This document shows, piece by piece, positions 1-12,300 of a stretch of DNA of 64,000 nucleotides. Source of the stretch: Rotaria socialis (taxonomy: Eukaryota > Rotifera > Eurotatoria > Philodinida > Philodinidae); the NCBI GenBank assembly GCA_905331475.1, contig CAJNYU010002478.1, forward strand, positions 186,001 through 250,000. Direction: 5' to 3'. A model generated the notes under the pieces. It saw nothing but the letters and a program-made list of their open reading frames with translations, made no database searches and was not told where the DNA came from. The position numbers were made by a program, and so were the translations under genes. Each line of letters starts with the position of its first letter. The stretch's first letter is position 1.

Positions 1-1518
1 TTTGTAACAACTTTAGATTCTTTCGAGTTATGTTGTTGTTTGGATCGAGTATTTTGATGATCACGATTTTTCGATGCTTTATTACCACCATAATCATTTG
101 CATTAGATCGTTTCTGTTAAAGAAAAAGATAAAAAGAACGAATGAATATCTGCTTACTTATTATTCCATTACCTGTTCTTGATTGCCTGTTCTATAATCT
201 GATTTATCATAGCCACGTTGTTGACGACTAGATAGAAAACGTTTGTTATTAGTTCAACTATATTTTCAACAAAAAATAGTTACTTTGATCTATCACCACC
301 TCCATAGCGTGATGAAGCATTGTAATCGTCCTCGTTCATGTTCTAAATTAGAGAATGCCATTAATTATATCAGCGTGGTTCGTTACAGACAAGGAAAATA
401 TTGTAAAGATATCTGTTAGAAGTGGTGAAAGATTCAATCTTTTTCTTTCGCAGTTTAACAATTCTTGTACGTCATGCCTCACAAAATCACAAAGTGCATA
501 CCCGTCCACTAGATGGTCTTGAATCATCATGTATATTTGATGGATTGTTTCTAAATGATTGTTTATTATTACGATGTTGTTGCGCCTGCTGAATACGCAT
601 CATTTTTTCCTATGTTAAATAAAAATTCAATATTAAATAGAAGAAAAAAACATAAATCTGCCATTCAAACCTGTTTCCGTTCTTCACGTTTTCGTTTTAG
701 AAATTCAAGTAAAGGTGTTGTAGTAGCGCCTGATTTATTTTTGTTATCTGTATTCATAAAGATTACTAATACTTCGAATTATAAATATATGTTCTACCTT
801 GAATTTCACGTTGTTTTTTTTCAATTTCTTCAAGCATTATTTCAGCATTTGGTAATGCTTCCGTAGCACTTGGAGGTGCATTCATATTTGTGACAAATGT
901 TTGATATTCAGGATCTAAACGATAATTAAGAATGGAAATTTTTGTAGGAATTTATCTACCTTGTTCAATCGAATTCATTTTCGGATCTTTTCGCAATTGT
1001 TGTTCTGATTTCGGTCGACATTGATTAGGTGCATATTCCACTGAACAAATATATTCATTTCCTATGATATATAATAATTGAAATTAAAATGAATATGTAA
1101 CGATAAAATTACCATTTTTATCAACAAAAACATATCCTTGAAATTTTTCTGTAAATACAATTAGATCTTGTCGGTTAGAAATATTAAGATAGGCACGAGA
1201 AAAAGCATATTGCTGACCCAAACTAAAAGAAATAGTTACAAATGAAAAGATCAATCGAAGTCAAATACCTTATATCAGCTTTGCAAAAACGATAATAATC
1301 ATGATCGGGAAGAGGAGAAACTATTTCAAGAAATTGTTCGCTCGTTAATGTAGGTGGTAATCGACGAAGAACGATCTTAATAAAATAATAAAAACAATAC
1401 ATTAGAAAAAAGTCAACAAAAATTAAATTGAACTCACTTTAGTTTGATTTTGATCGTTGAATGATCTATTATTTACAGATGATTGCTGTTTCGCTCCAAT
1501 GCTAGCTCCGTCAACCAT
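1..1518 (-). CDS. UPF3: UPF3-family nonsense-mediated decay factor (partial, 3' end outside window)
   Basis: UPF3 bridges exon-junction complexes to UPF2/UPF1 in nonsense-mediated mRNA decay. Read from ATG at 1518, about eight exons with short introns splice in frame. The Smg4/UPF3 RRM-like domain begins with KIVLRRLPPTLTSEQFLEIV, then LPDHDYYRFCKAD, AFSRAYLNI and VFVDKNGNEYICSVEYAP, followed by a DPEYQTFV segment and a LLEFLKRKREER helix, in the same order as animal UPF3A/B. The C-terminal part (1-600) is Arg/Ser/Asn/Gln-rich and low in complexity. It runs off the left edge, so the EJC-binding end cannot be checked. The family call is secure; the 3' exon borders at 200-330 are less certain. 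Confidence 0.9.
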
Positions 1519-2373
1519 GATGAGCTTTCAATATTAATGAAATTATTATATGTATTAATATATATATATATATATAGAATAATAGATATCTGAAAAGTAA
1601 AATATATAATACTTGCATGATGCGTATAAGAAATAATAGATTTTTCTTTTTTTCGATCACACTTCCTTGTTTCGTCTGATACTATTTTTTACTTGAGACA
1701 ACACCTTTACTGTTAAATACTGATATGTGTGCCTATGAATTTCATGTGAACATTTTCTAATAGTGTTCAAAGTTAAATAAGTATCACTTTCGTTGCATTA
1801 AATCAATTGATAGATCATAGGATGTCTGTTTTTATAAATATTCTTATTGCAGATAGAAATAGTATAATAAAATACACGAATCGTAACAAGCATTTCTAGA
1901 GGGCGCAACTGATTCTTTTGAAAATCACTTATTAATTGAGAGTCGATGTAATCACTTTTAAACAGATAGCATAGGTTTGAGCCGGTTTCTATAATGTCGA
2001 CGATTGTACAGTTGGCACATATATTATAGTCAATGATATTTTTAATATCTACTTCATGTCTTCTTTTAATGAAGACACGTTCTGAAAAGAAAGTTCAAGC
2101 ATTCAAGCCGACAATAGGAGGGAAAATGCGGATGACACTTACAAAACTATTTCGTTGGCGGGCGAACACAATTTTACATTTGGCAACCCTTAGATTTTTT
2201 TCGCCGACTAGCTAACAGAAAAATGTACTTTCAGCGATTTTTAAGTATTTTTCATAATTAGTTTACTTTCACTGAGTAGCTGTCTGATTTCACTTGGAAT
2301 ATAGACGAGCAATTTGAAAAATAATTGTTATGTTTTGCCAGATCGAAATAAAAAGTCTTTGCGTTGCCATAAT
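1519..2373. other. Gene-free stretch upstream of UPF3
   Basis: No exon with sensible splice sites or recognisable protein was found on either strand. A short TA-dinucleotide run lies at about 1556-1576, just upstream of the UPF3 start, so the promoter of UPF3 is probably here, but no specific motif can be named. Confidence 0.5.
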
Positions 2374-3563
2374 CCAGGTCGACTAATCCGACGACGGATT
2401 CTATCGGGTCGTAAAACATCCTACTAACCGAGGAAATCCAGTTGGGTTCTGGGTTTCGGAACTATTGACGGATCCAACGGAATCTGTTGGTTCTTGTCGG
2501 TTTTCATGTAAGATCCGATGCAACCCATTTTTAGATCCGATTGTAGGAATGAACGACCTAAGTATTAGTTTAATTAAAATATCACAGTGATATTTCTATT
2601 GGTAACAGAACTTTTCAAAAATCTTTCAAGAATCTTCTGATACAACTTAGTGTAAAAAATCAGAGACGGCAAGTTTTCGTCTAATCTGATAAGATCAGAT
2701 ATGGTCAAACGTACGATTCTTGTAAGATCTTCCAGTCTGGCTTCTCACCATGGGAGTATAAAACCTATGAACTCCTGTAGGATCCGGGCTGTGGATCAAA
2801 ATTTGGATTCCTAGTATTGTTATCCGATCGTATCTTACTGTCGGATCGGATGAGACCCGTTTCAGGGCTCTGATTGGCCTCTAGTGCTAGTTTCAGATGT
2901 AAAGTAAAATGTGAACAATGAAATATGAATTTCCTGTTGGATTCGTTTGTAGTTCTTCAACCCAAAACCCTACCAGATATCGTTGGCTCGCGCGTTGAAT
3001 CTTGCAAGATTCAATCGCGGATTCCGTGTTGGATTCATTCACCCGGAATGAGCTCTAACATACGTAAGCTGTTAATTAAAAAGTCAACCGCAAAAAACAA
3101 TTTCACTTCAAATCAAATTTCGACTAATACATTTGCCTCCATTCCATTCATGCTTTCATAATTAAGAAAAACTATTTCTTTTTGTATTTCTTACTTTCCA
3201 ATACAGAGGTGCGCCTTCCACCTCATTAATATATCATACGAAATTCATGTTGGGATTCCCAGGTCGCTGATTCCTACAATCAGATCCAATCGGATCTTAC
3301 ATGAAAACCGATAAGAACCAACAGATTCCGTCGGAATTCGATATTATCCGATCGTATCCTACTCTGGGATCCGATGCGCCAAAAAATTCTACTATACTCA
3401 ACTTCTAAAAAGGTCTTTTGCACTAAATAGAATTTCGATATTTTTTAAAATTCTTCCGTCGGATCCGTCAATAGTTTCGAAACACAGAATCCAACTGGAT
3501 TTCCTCGGTTAGTAAGATGTTTTAGGGCCCGATAGAATCCGTCGTCGGATTAGTCGACTTGGG
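2374..3563. mobile_element. Long inverted-repeat (foldback-like) non-autonomous DNA element
   Basis: About 105 bp at 2374-2483 recur in inverted orientation at about 3455-3563 with few mismatches; both ends begin CCA(A/G)GTCGACTAATCCGACG read inward. A second inner pair follows: 2484-2545 matches the reverse complement of 3277-3340. The right arm carries roughly 110 bp of extra sequence between outer and inner blocks, so the arms are not symmetric. The interior of about 730 bp has repeated GGATCCGAT-type words and no transposase reading frame. A related end (TCGACTTGGGCTAG) occurs again at 3728-3741, suggesting nested or neighbouring copies. Family not assigned. Confidence 0.75.
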
Positions 3564-3844
3564 TGTCTCCTTAAAATGTTACGACAAATTTGTATTGAAA
3601 ATAAATTGCATGTGCGATCTTTAAAGAAAACATAGTATGACCTGATGCAAGATGTCAGAGACGACGATTTTTTGTCTGATGCTTATAAGATTTCGTTCAG
3701 ATTGTAAGATCTGACGTCGGATTTTTCGACTTGGGCTAGTTTACATAAAATCCGATTGTCAGAATGATTCTCCTGGGATCGTGTCCGGTTCCAGAAATTT
3801 CTGAACCCCATAGGCTCTACTCCACATCCATCGTTGAGACAGCA

Positions 3845-4146
3845 GTGTCCAAGGACTGAGAAATAGGAATTCCTAATGTGCCAAGGAATTGTCAGTGTCG
3901 CTGTGATAATTCCTAGAGGAAATGGGAATCAACTATTGGTTCCTTCACAGCTCCACCATTCACGAAAGTCGCGATATTACTGTTTTAAAAATAATTTTTA
4001 CATAAAATCATTGATTCTCACAATTTTGCAAGTGAAAATGAGTGTAAGAACAAAAATTATCGTGAATATTCCATATTTTTTCCTTTTGTATGCAAGGAAC
4101 TGTAAGGAAACTGATGAGGAATTCCTAATTCTCAGTCCTTGGACAC
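3845..4146. mobile_element. MITE of 302 bp with about 30 bp terminal inverted repeats
   Basis: The left end reads GTGTCCAAGGACTGAGAA and then TAGGAATTCCT; the right end is its near-exact reverse complement, ending at 4146. The interior has no transposase. Target-site duplication is not obvious, so the superfamily is left open. It lies between the long inverted-repeat element and the NHL gene. Confidence 0.75.
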
Positions 4147-4466
4147 CCCTCGATAATTATTAAGATAAGCTTCACTCACACCTTTGCTTTTTACAATGTC
4201 TTTGATTTCACGAAATATCTCTCAAGTCTTTTTTATGGATTTGTTCTGTATTTTATTTGTAAGTGCATTTTTTATGACTGCGAAACAAGACTTAGCTATA
4301 AGCGAATGATTTTGATTCTTTTTTCTTGAATAAGATAAAACAAGACAAGATTGTCATCACTTAATAGTATTACATACTTATCAGAAACGAGAATAGGCAA
4401 ACACATCTAAGCTAGCCACTTTTACAGGTCGTCTGCTATATAACAAAATTCTTGATTTTGTTTTCG

Positions 4467-6042
4467 ATGATTCTCATCTATACAATAAGTAAGTTTCTCA
4501 AAAGAATGAAAAATATACATGAGTATTCCAGTAATATTTTTATTTCTATTCAAGTTTCCATTTTCTATTATACTTATATATCAATCGAGGCAATTTATAT
4601 CAGTCCTTGTGCGACATGGAATACTGTAGGAATTACCATAATTGGTACTAATTCACCTGGTAATGCTTCTAATCAATTGAATGTACCACAAGGGATGTTT
4701 CTTCATCAACAAAATAACACCATATATGTAGCGGATACTAATAATAGACGTATTCAAATGTTTTCACTTGATTCAACATCGAGCACAGCTATTACTGTAG
4801 CGTCTAATATAGATTCAATGTCAGCTATTTATGTTGATGATAATGGATTGACTATGTATGTAGCATTACGATATGAAAACCGTATTGAAAAATGGATAAA
4901 AAGTGGTGTAAACGGTGAACAAGTAGGTAATCAATGCAAACAATGTACAGGTGTATGGCTTGACAATGAGAAAAATGTGTACATGACAGAATCGGGAACA
5001 CATTCAGTATTGAGATGGTCGGTAGAAACAAATACAAGTACGGTTGTCGCTGGTCGAATCGATGCTCACGGATCAACTTCGGATCATCTGTATTTTCCTA
5101 GAGGAATCTATATGAATCGTTTAAATAATGTATTCTATATAACTGATATGAGAAATAATCGAATCCAAAAATTAAATATGAACTCACAGGAAAGTATCAC
5201 GGTTGCTGGTTCAAAAGACGGCATTTCAGGCTATGATAATTCAAAATTAGCAAGTCCAATTCATGTATGGGTCAATGAAGAATCTGATGTGATTTATATT
5301 GCGGATAGTGAAAACAATCGCATTCAACGATGGTTACCCAATGCCCTTATTGGAAATACAATAGCTGGTGGAGCAGGTGAGTTCATTTTTTGGAGGGAAT
5401 CTAAAGAGTGAACTCTGTTTTTAACTTTTGTATAATTTATCTATTGATAAAATATAATGACAACGATAGTAGAAGGTCTCTATTTTAATGAGTCACTTGT
5501 CAATGTTGTTTATTTCTTCATTCAATACCTTTTTCTCAGTTAAACCAAAGAATATCGACATTTTAAGAACATAAAATTTTTGAATACACATTTTCTCTTC
5601 CCTATCAATCATTGAAAACTTAACTTTCAAGACAAAGAAAAAGCAATACTATAAAATGCTGCTTTTTTTCTTCTATACCGTATTATAAATATATAATAGT
5701 TTAGTTGAAAAACTATGATATTTTATCTATTGTTTAATTTAAGGACGAGGTGATGCAAACAATCAATTATCATCACCAAACGCTTTAGCATTCGATAATC
5801 TTGGAAATCTTTATGTTTGTGACGGAAACAATCATCGGATACAAATGTTTCAATTGATTGGCAATCAAACATGCCCAATAATTATAAATTGTTCTTATTC
5901 TCTATTTAAAAAGTAAGTGAACATATTGACGATTTCTGTCTAATTCTCATAATAAAATTAACATTCTAGAATCCCAACAATAAGCATCAATACTATCATG
6001 TTTTTATCGTTGATGATGCTAATCGATATAAGATTTAACTAA
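4467..6042 (+). CDS. Secreted or membrane-anchored NHL-repeat (beta-propeller) protein
   Basis: Three exons (4467-5376, 5744-5912, 5970-6042) join in frame to about 383 residues. The N-terminus is hydrophobic (MILIYTI...), consistent with a signal sequence; a GTAAGT at about 4489 leaves room for an extra short intron there. The mature part opens CATWNTVGITIIGTNSPGN and carries about five to six NHL repeats, recognisable as paired motifs such as YVADTNNRRIQMF, YITDMRNNRIQKL, YIADSENNRIQRW and YVCDGNNHRIQMF, preceded by LNVPQG or SSPNAL segments. The last exon encodes a short hydrophobic tail (TIMFLSLMMLI), which may be a membrane or GPI-type anchor. NHL propellers bind protein or RNA partners; this extracellular class has no known substrate. 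It belongs to a family that is abundant in bdelloids. Confidence 0.85.
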
Positions 6043-6832
6043 TAACTAAACTTAATTCAAATCCAATCAATAAAAATAATGAATCAAGAGATCTTTGATA
6101 TTTCATAAATCAATAATCGCTTATTTCTTTTCTTTTTTTTACATAACTTATATAGGAGAACCGTGTTTACTTTTCAACATAACAAATAAAATAAAAAAAC
6201 AACAACAACAACAACAACAACAACAAACATACAGAGGGAAAAGATTCACCTTTAGTTTGCTTGTTTTTGAGAAAGGAAACGATAACAAGAACGAAAGAAA
6301 GAAAAAAATAAAAAAACAACACTACAGAAATCGCTTAAGAGAAAATGTTTTCAAGAATAAAAAGCAAAATTGATTAATTCAAAGCGTCAAGTAAGAATAC
6401 ATACATATATATATACTAATTTCGTTTCACATCTCCCTATTTTTTAAATATCTAATTAACAACATCGGAAAAATGTTCTATATGAAGAAAAAAAAAGTAT
6501 ACATAAATATGTAGAGATAATTGTGTGCATTTATACTTTTCATTTCTGCTCCAGTTTAGGTATAGGATAATAATCCTCCGCTAGTATAAATAATTGGAAT
6601 AAGAAGTATTGTAATAGTATGCAAAGAGAAAAAGATGAGATAAATGATTAGAGAAAGAAAATTAAAATAAGAATTGAATTATGTTCTTAATTTACGCAAG
6701 TCAGTTAATATAGATTTATAAAATTTCATTTTTGGATTGATCTTTTAATGTAAATTTCATATATTGACTAAAATTATTTTCTTTTTTTTTAAACCGATAC
6801 CATTTTTTTCCATTATTTGGTCTGTAAAATAA
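6043..6832. other. Convergent intergenic stretch
   Basis: This lies between the 3' ends of the NHL gene (+) and the metadherin-like gene (-). It is very AT-rich and includes the AAC microsatellite at 6198-6227. The 92-residue reading frame here is that microsatellite plus Lys-rich AT sequence and is not considered a gene. Confidence 0.5.
6198..6227. repeat. (AAC)n microsatellite
   Basis: About ten uninterrupted AAC units lie in 3' flanking sequence of the NHL gene. Confidence 0.9.
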
Positions 6833-8476
6833 TTATATTTCATCAGAATTTTGATTTTCATTTAATTCTTTTCCAGGAATAATTTTTTTAATTTGAACAA
6901 TATATTGTTCATCTAGCTCACGTTCAGGCCATTCTCCAATATCATCGATAGAGAACGTTTGTTGTTTATTTAAAGCCTGTTTCCACCAATTGTCAGTAGA
7001 TACGTAAAGATTTTCATTTTTTGGTAATAATTGATAGATTTCAATTGGTTCTCGATTTTCAATAGATGATATTGAATTATTCGATGGTATTATTGCTTCA
7101 ATATTCAATTCATCACTATTTATCGGTAGTGAAATATTGCTCTGTAATAATTTTACAGGTAATCGTTGTTCTATTACAACATTTTTATTTGATGATTGTT
7201 GGTTCGCACTGTGAGATATTTCAGTTTTACCCTTATTGCGACTACGATGATTAACCTGCAATGAAATAAAGATTTTCCAGAGATATATTAAGAGAATCAA
7301 TGAAAACTTATAAAAGTATTCAAGATAAACATATGTGCAGTGATGTAATTAAGAATTCATTATTAATGTAAATATTTGACTCAGAATTCGATTTAATGCT
7401 TATACACAAACCTGTTTAATTCCTTGTGTCAGCCATTGCCCATCATCTTCTTGATTATTATCATTGTCGGCATCGACAACCAGTGTACGTTTAGATTCTG
7501 AATTAACAAGCGCAGATTCGTTTTTATTTGCATTAGTAGTATTGACATTTTTGGTAATATCATCTAGAAATCAATAGTCAATTTTTCAAAATGTTATCTT
7601 TAAAAAATAGAATGTGAAAGGTGAAACTATGGCAATAACATCTGGTTTTTAATATCTGAATTTTGATCTGCATTGCACTTTTAAAGGACTGATTGGAAGG
7701 AAACACAAGAAAAATATTCCAAATTTTATCAAATAGAATTAGCTTCTCATGATTAGCACTAGTATCCACATCGTGTTTCACATTTGAATCTCACTGGAAT
7801 TGCGTTAAAAATGTTTTAATCATAACTTACGCTTTCCTGATGTTTTTTGTTTGTTAGATGTAATGGTAGCATTGGTCGATGTAGTTGTTGAAATAGATTT
7901 AGATTGTTTGCTTTTATTATCTCCATTTTGTCCTTCAACATTTTGACCGTGAACAGGTGGTTGTTGTTTAGCTAGCGATGGTTTGACGCCATTTATTGAA
8001 GAATTAGTCTTGTTATTTTCTTCGACAACAACTGATTTTTTACCTGCTGATGCTTTCACAGAGAGTGCTGACTAAATAAATAATGTCACAAATATTTAGA
8101 ATTTATAGTTTTAGCATTATCAAATCACTTTTTTCATTGATAAAATCAACGCTGCCTTTTCATTTTCACTTTCTTCAGTTTGTACACTTGGTAACGATGA
8201 AACCGGAAGTGAGTTCGTTTTTATTTTATTATTGTTTTTCTTATTGTTAGATGTTGCATCACCTTGTTGTTTCTTGATTGTGTTAGATTCTTTGGCTTTT
8301 TTATTTTTATTTAAGTTTTGATTGGAAGGCGATCCTTTCGGTTTCGATGATGAAAAGAAAACTCGAAAAACGACTGTAAAAATTAACAACGGAGCTAGAA
8401 TAGTTATTGAAATATTTGCCAGCCTAGACGATGATACAGTGCTGATCAATTGTTCAAATAATGATGCAGATGACAT
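6833..8476 (-). CDS. Single-pass membrane, Lys/Asn-rich protein, metadherin (LYRIC)-like
   Basis: Four exons (8476 to about 8115, 8073 to about 7831, 7563-7412, 7253-6833) join in frame with standard GT/AG borders. Residues about 20-45 form one hydrophobic segment (ISITILAPLLIFTVVFRVFF) next to a Ser/Lys/Asn-rich basic cytoplasmic or lumenal region with several KKxK clusters. Exon 3 ends DDGQWLTQGIKQ and continues into VNHRSRNKGK. The last exon has a DNWWKQALNKQQTF and IGEWPEREL section with spaced Trp residues. An N-terminal membrane anchor, Lys-rich low-complexity body and [D/E]-[D/E]-G-x-W-x-T motif before a basic stretch recall animal metadherin/LYRIC, an ER and nuclear scaffold protein. 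The resemblance is in layout and short motifs only, so orthology is tentative. No catalytic domain is visible. Confidence 0.6.
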
Positions 8477-8961
8477 CTAAAATATGACAAAAATACGTTA
8501 AATATTCTTTAATTGTTTTTCATAAAATTTGACGAAACTGTTACAAGGTGTACTTGTTTCTTGTTTTCAAATGTGGCTTTATGATTGGATGATAGATAGA
8601 TTTGTTTGGGTATCGTCATCAAATTTTATATTTTATTTTTAATTTAAATCTATGTCAATTACTTATAAAAAACACTGATCTGAAAATAGAATTTATAAAA
8701 ATTGATAGTTCATGTACGATTTGCTTTTCATATAGATGGCGTCGTACATGATAGATAAATAATAAACTCTATTTCAAAAGATATTTTTGGTCTATGATTT
8801 TTATTAATAAAGTGATTTTTAAATGAAATATGAAATTTCAGCATGCACAATAGGAATTATCTACGTTTTCATTGGATACTAAAAGTTTGGAATGAACATG
8901 ATCAGGTTCCTAATTGTTGAAAATTCGATTAATAGTATTGTCTTTATACTTTAATTTATAA
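8477..8961. promoter_or_regulatory. Divergent intergenic region, probable shared promoter zone
   Basis: Two start codons face away from each other across 485 bp (8476 on -, 8962 on +). The sequence is AT-rich. I see no dependable TATA box or named binding site, so the regulatory role is inferred from gene orientation only. Confidence 0.35.
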
Positions 8962-9200
8962 ATGCGACCTCTCTATCGCATACCATTATTAGTTGTTTCC
9001 ACATGTGTACTCAGTAAGAATACTAATTTGATTTTCATATCAATATAATCATTGTTCATTTAGTAAAATGTTTACAAAAGCTAGAAAAATTAAATGATCA
9101 TCTTCGATCACCACCGTCTCTACAAATCACTGAACAACCCTCATCACGTCCTCCTCGTTTTGTTAAAAGTGCGATAATTAAACATGATGATCGGCAGTAA
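8962..9200 (+). CDS. Small 62-residue protein with N-terminal hydrophobic segment
   Basis: Exon 8962-9013 (52 nt), a 50 bp intron with GTAAGA donor and TTTAG acceptor, and exon 9064-9200 (137 nt) give 189 nt, exactly 63 codons including TAA. The peptide starts MRPLYRIPLLVVSTCVLIKC, either a signal peptide or a single membrane anchor, and continues with a hydrophilic, Pro/Arg/Lys-rich tail ending IKHDDRQ. Neither exon is long enough to stand out as an open frame. Support comes from in-frame splicing with the intron size typical of this window and its place 198 bp before ADAM10 on the same strand. I do not recognise the family; small mitochondrial or ER membrane microproteins have similar shape. 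Confidence 0.5.
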
Positions 9201-9397
9201 TACGTATCTTGCTGGTCCATATGCGTGTGTCTATTTGAATTAAGACCCAAAAACAAAAGATTCAGAATATATCTGAAGTATCTTGAAACAAATGATTGAT
9301 TAGGAAAAATAGGACGATTTTTTTATTGCTTTTGTTAATCATTGAAAATCTCTAGCAGTGTTTTATTCTTGTAGATAGAGTTATAATGTCTGAATGA

Positions 9398-12300
9398 ATG
9401 CTTTGGCCAAACGTTTTCTTGCTTTTCTTGGCAATCGTATGGCCCTTTCAATCTGGTAAATATCTATTGTAGTTAACACTTGCTTTTCAAGTTTAATTAT
9501 TTATTTTAGTTGATGCTAGTCATTTTTCATCATTCGGTATTAAAGAATATAAGATTATTCGTGCAGTTCATGATGAAACAAATACGCGTCGATATAAACG
9601 ATCCATTTTGAAAAATAATCCGCATCGAATTCTTACTCTTGAACTTGATGATAAGTATATACAGAAAAACTGAATATACTTTCCTTATTTATTTTTTTAT
9701 TTATTTTAAGAAATATTACATTGATTTTGAAAAGCATAAATGAATTCTTCGCTAACAACGCAGATATTCATCTTGGTGCATCAACTTTTCTTCCGATTAA
9801 TTCTTCTATTCTTTATGAAGGCTATGTATTAGGTAACAATCTTCGTCATATTTTAATAGAATAAATTCTAGAATGTCATTAATATATTGTTTGATAAACA
9901 AAATACAGATGGCAGTGATAGTTTACTCTTCTAGAATGTCATTAATATATTGTTTGATAAACAAAATACAGATGGCAGTGATAGTTTACTCTTCTAGATT
10001 GTTATTTGTTTGAAATTTACTTGCAAAGTTTCATCTTCTCTCAACAAATAAATTTGAATATGAGGTTTAATTGACCGGGGATATTTTCTGTTAGTGTTTG
10101 ATGACAACAGTCATAAATCTCGACAGAAATTCTCCGGATGACAAAATATTCTTTTAATTCAAGATTCTGTCTCTTGAAAATACGAGAGTAAATCATATCC
10201 GAATTTCGATTTGAAACTTTTCATAAAGTCTAATTTACTTCTATCTTGATTATAGTATAAAAACCATACTGACAACATTCTTGAAACTTAGGAAACGCAC
10301 AACGATAAAATCTAATACTTTCGAAAATAAACTAATCTCATCTTTATGTAGATTTGCAAAATGAAATTTACAAAGCAATTCTTCGAAATGCTTTTTACGA
10401 ATACAATTTCGACACTAAAGCAGTTCACATAATGAAATAGGTCTATCAGTTAACATGATCAGTAATCAATTTTAATTATGTCAAAAGTTTTCAAAGTCAT
10501 ATGGAAGAACAAACTCATATTTTTGTTTGAACAATGTTTCAAAGCACAACTATGAAGCATAGTTGATTGATAATCCATTAAGTTGTATATAGAAGTTCGC
10601 TTAGTTTATTCGTGACCTACAAAATAATTTCGAATTTAAATAATTATTTTTGATTTTAATTCTACTAGATCATCCTGAAACTTCATATGTTACTGGTGGA
10701 TTTTATTCAAATTGGTTTGATGGTATTATAAAATTGTCAAATGAAACATGGCATATAGAACCAACTCGTAAATACGGCAATACTTTAGTCGATTTTGGTT
10801 CATCAATTATATACAATGCACTCGATGTTGACATGACAAAATATAATAGTAGTGAAGCGTTGCGGTATAAACGATACATTATGAATGAAGATGAAGAGTC
10901 ATTACCATCTTTTTGTGCATTAAATGATAATAAAAGACGAGAAAAAATGCAAGAAGAAGCAGAACGACTAGTTCAAGATAAATATAATGATTTCAATTCG
11001 AAATCGTATTTCACACGAACAAAACGACAATCAACAAATAATACAGATCGAGAACGCACTTGTTGCTATATGTACATCCGTATTGATCCAACTCTTTGGG
11101 ATATTGTTTATAGAAATGAAGGACTGAATGTAAGAAAAGTTTTTTTTTAATTTTATTCTTATCAATAATCAAAACAATTTTTAAATAGGAAAAAGAAGCA
11201 ACTATTCATGCACTGGTTACATTTTTATATCGTGTAGTAACAGCAGCAAATGCAATATATCGTTCAGTAAAATTTGAATCAAATGGTGATTTTCTTTATC
11301 GATTTACACTAAGAATACAACGAATTCGAGTATAGTTTCGATTAGATGTTATTTCTTTCTTTAAAATAGTTTATTTAGATTTTAACATCTGATGATTGTA
11401 TGCAAAAAAATATAACACTAAGTGAAACAAATATATGCCGTTCATTTCTTGATTCAAATGTTTTATTAACATGGCATTCAGTTGGAAATTTCGATGAATA
11501 TTGCTTGTCATATTTATTTACTGCAAGAGATTTTGGTGATGGAACATTAGGTTTAGCATGGATGGGAAGCATTCTACCAAGTTTGTATGAATAGCAATTG
11601 AATTAAATTAATTAACTTTTGATTTAGATAATCGTGGTGGTATTTGTGAAAAATCTGCAAAAGATATCTATGAAGGACAACGGGTTATCAAAACTCTCAA
11701 TACAGGAATGATAACTGTTATTAACCATAATACGAGAACATCAGCATTAATGACAGAATTAACATTTGCTCATGAAGTTGGACACAATTTAGGGGCTGAG
11801 GTTTGTTTATCAATATTTTTTTTTCTTATTCACGATTATTAATTTTGTGAGCTTTGTTTAGCATGATGATGATAAATGTGGAGAAGGTACAACATTTGGT
11901 CATTATATAATGTATCGAAGGGCAACAACTGGTCTTGAAGAAAATAATAATAAATTTTCAAATTGTAGTATGAATAAAATGGGATCTGTTATGATTTCTA
12001 TTAAAAATCAACTTCATGGAAAAACAAACTGTTTAGCAGGTTTTTACAAACAAAAGAGATATTGTTTTCTAAAACATAAAAATAATAATTTAATTTCTAT
12101 AGAGTGCTCGCAGGTTGGCTATTGTGGCAATAGGAATGTTGAAGATGATGAAGAATGTGATTGTGGATTTATTTCGGAATGTACAGATCATTGTTGTTAT
12201 CCAGCTGATGTGTCCGACGCAAAATTAGGTTGTAAATTGAAACCTGGTGCTCGTTGCAGGTATATATTAAATTATTTTTTATTAGAGAGTTTATTTTTGT

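Noticed and set aside
6095-6373. 92-residue frame with a Gln run
   Set aside because: It is the (AAC)n microsatellite and Lys/Asn-rich AT sequence in a 3' flank; no splice partners or family.
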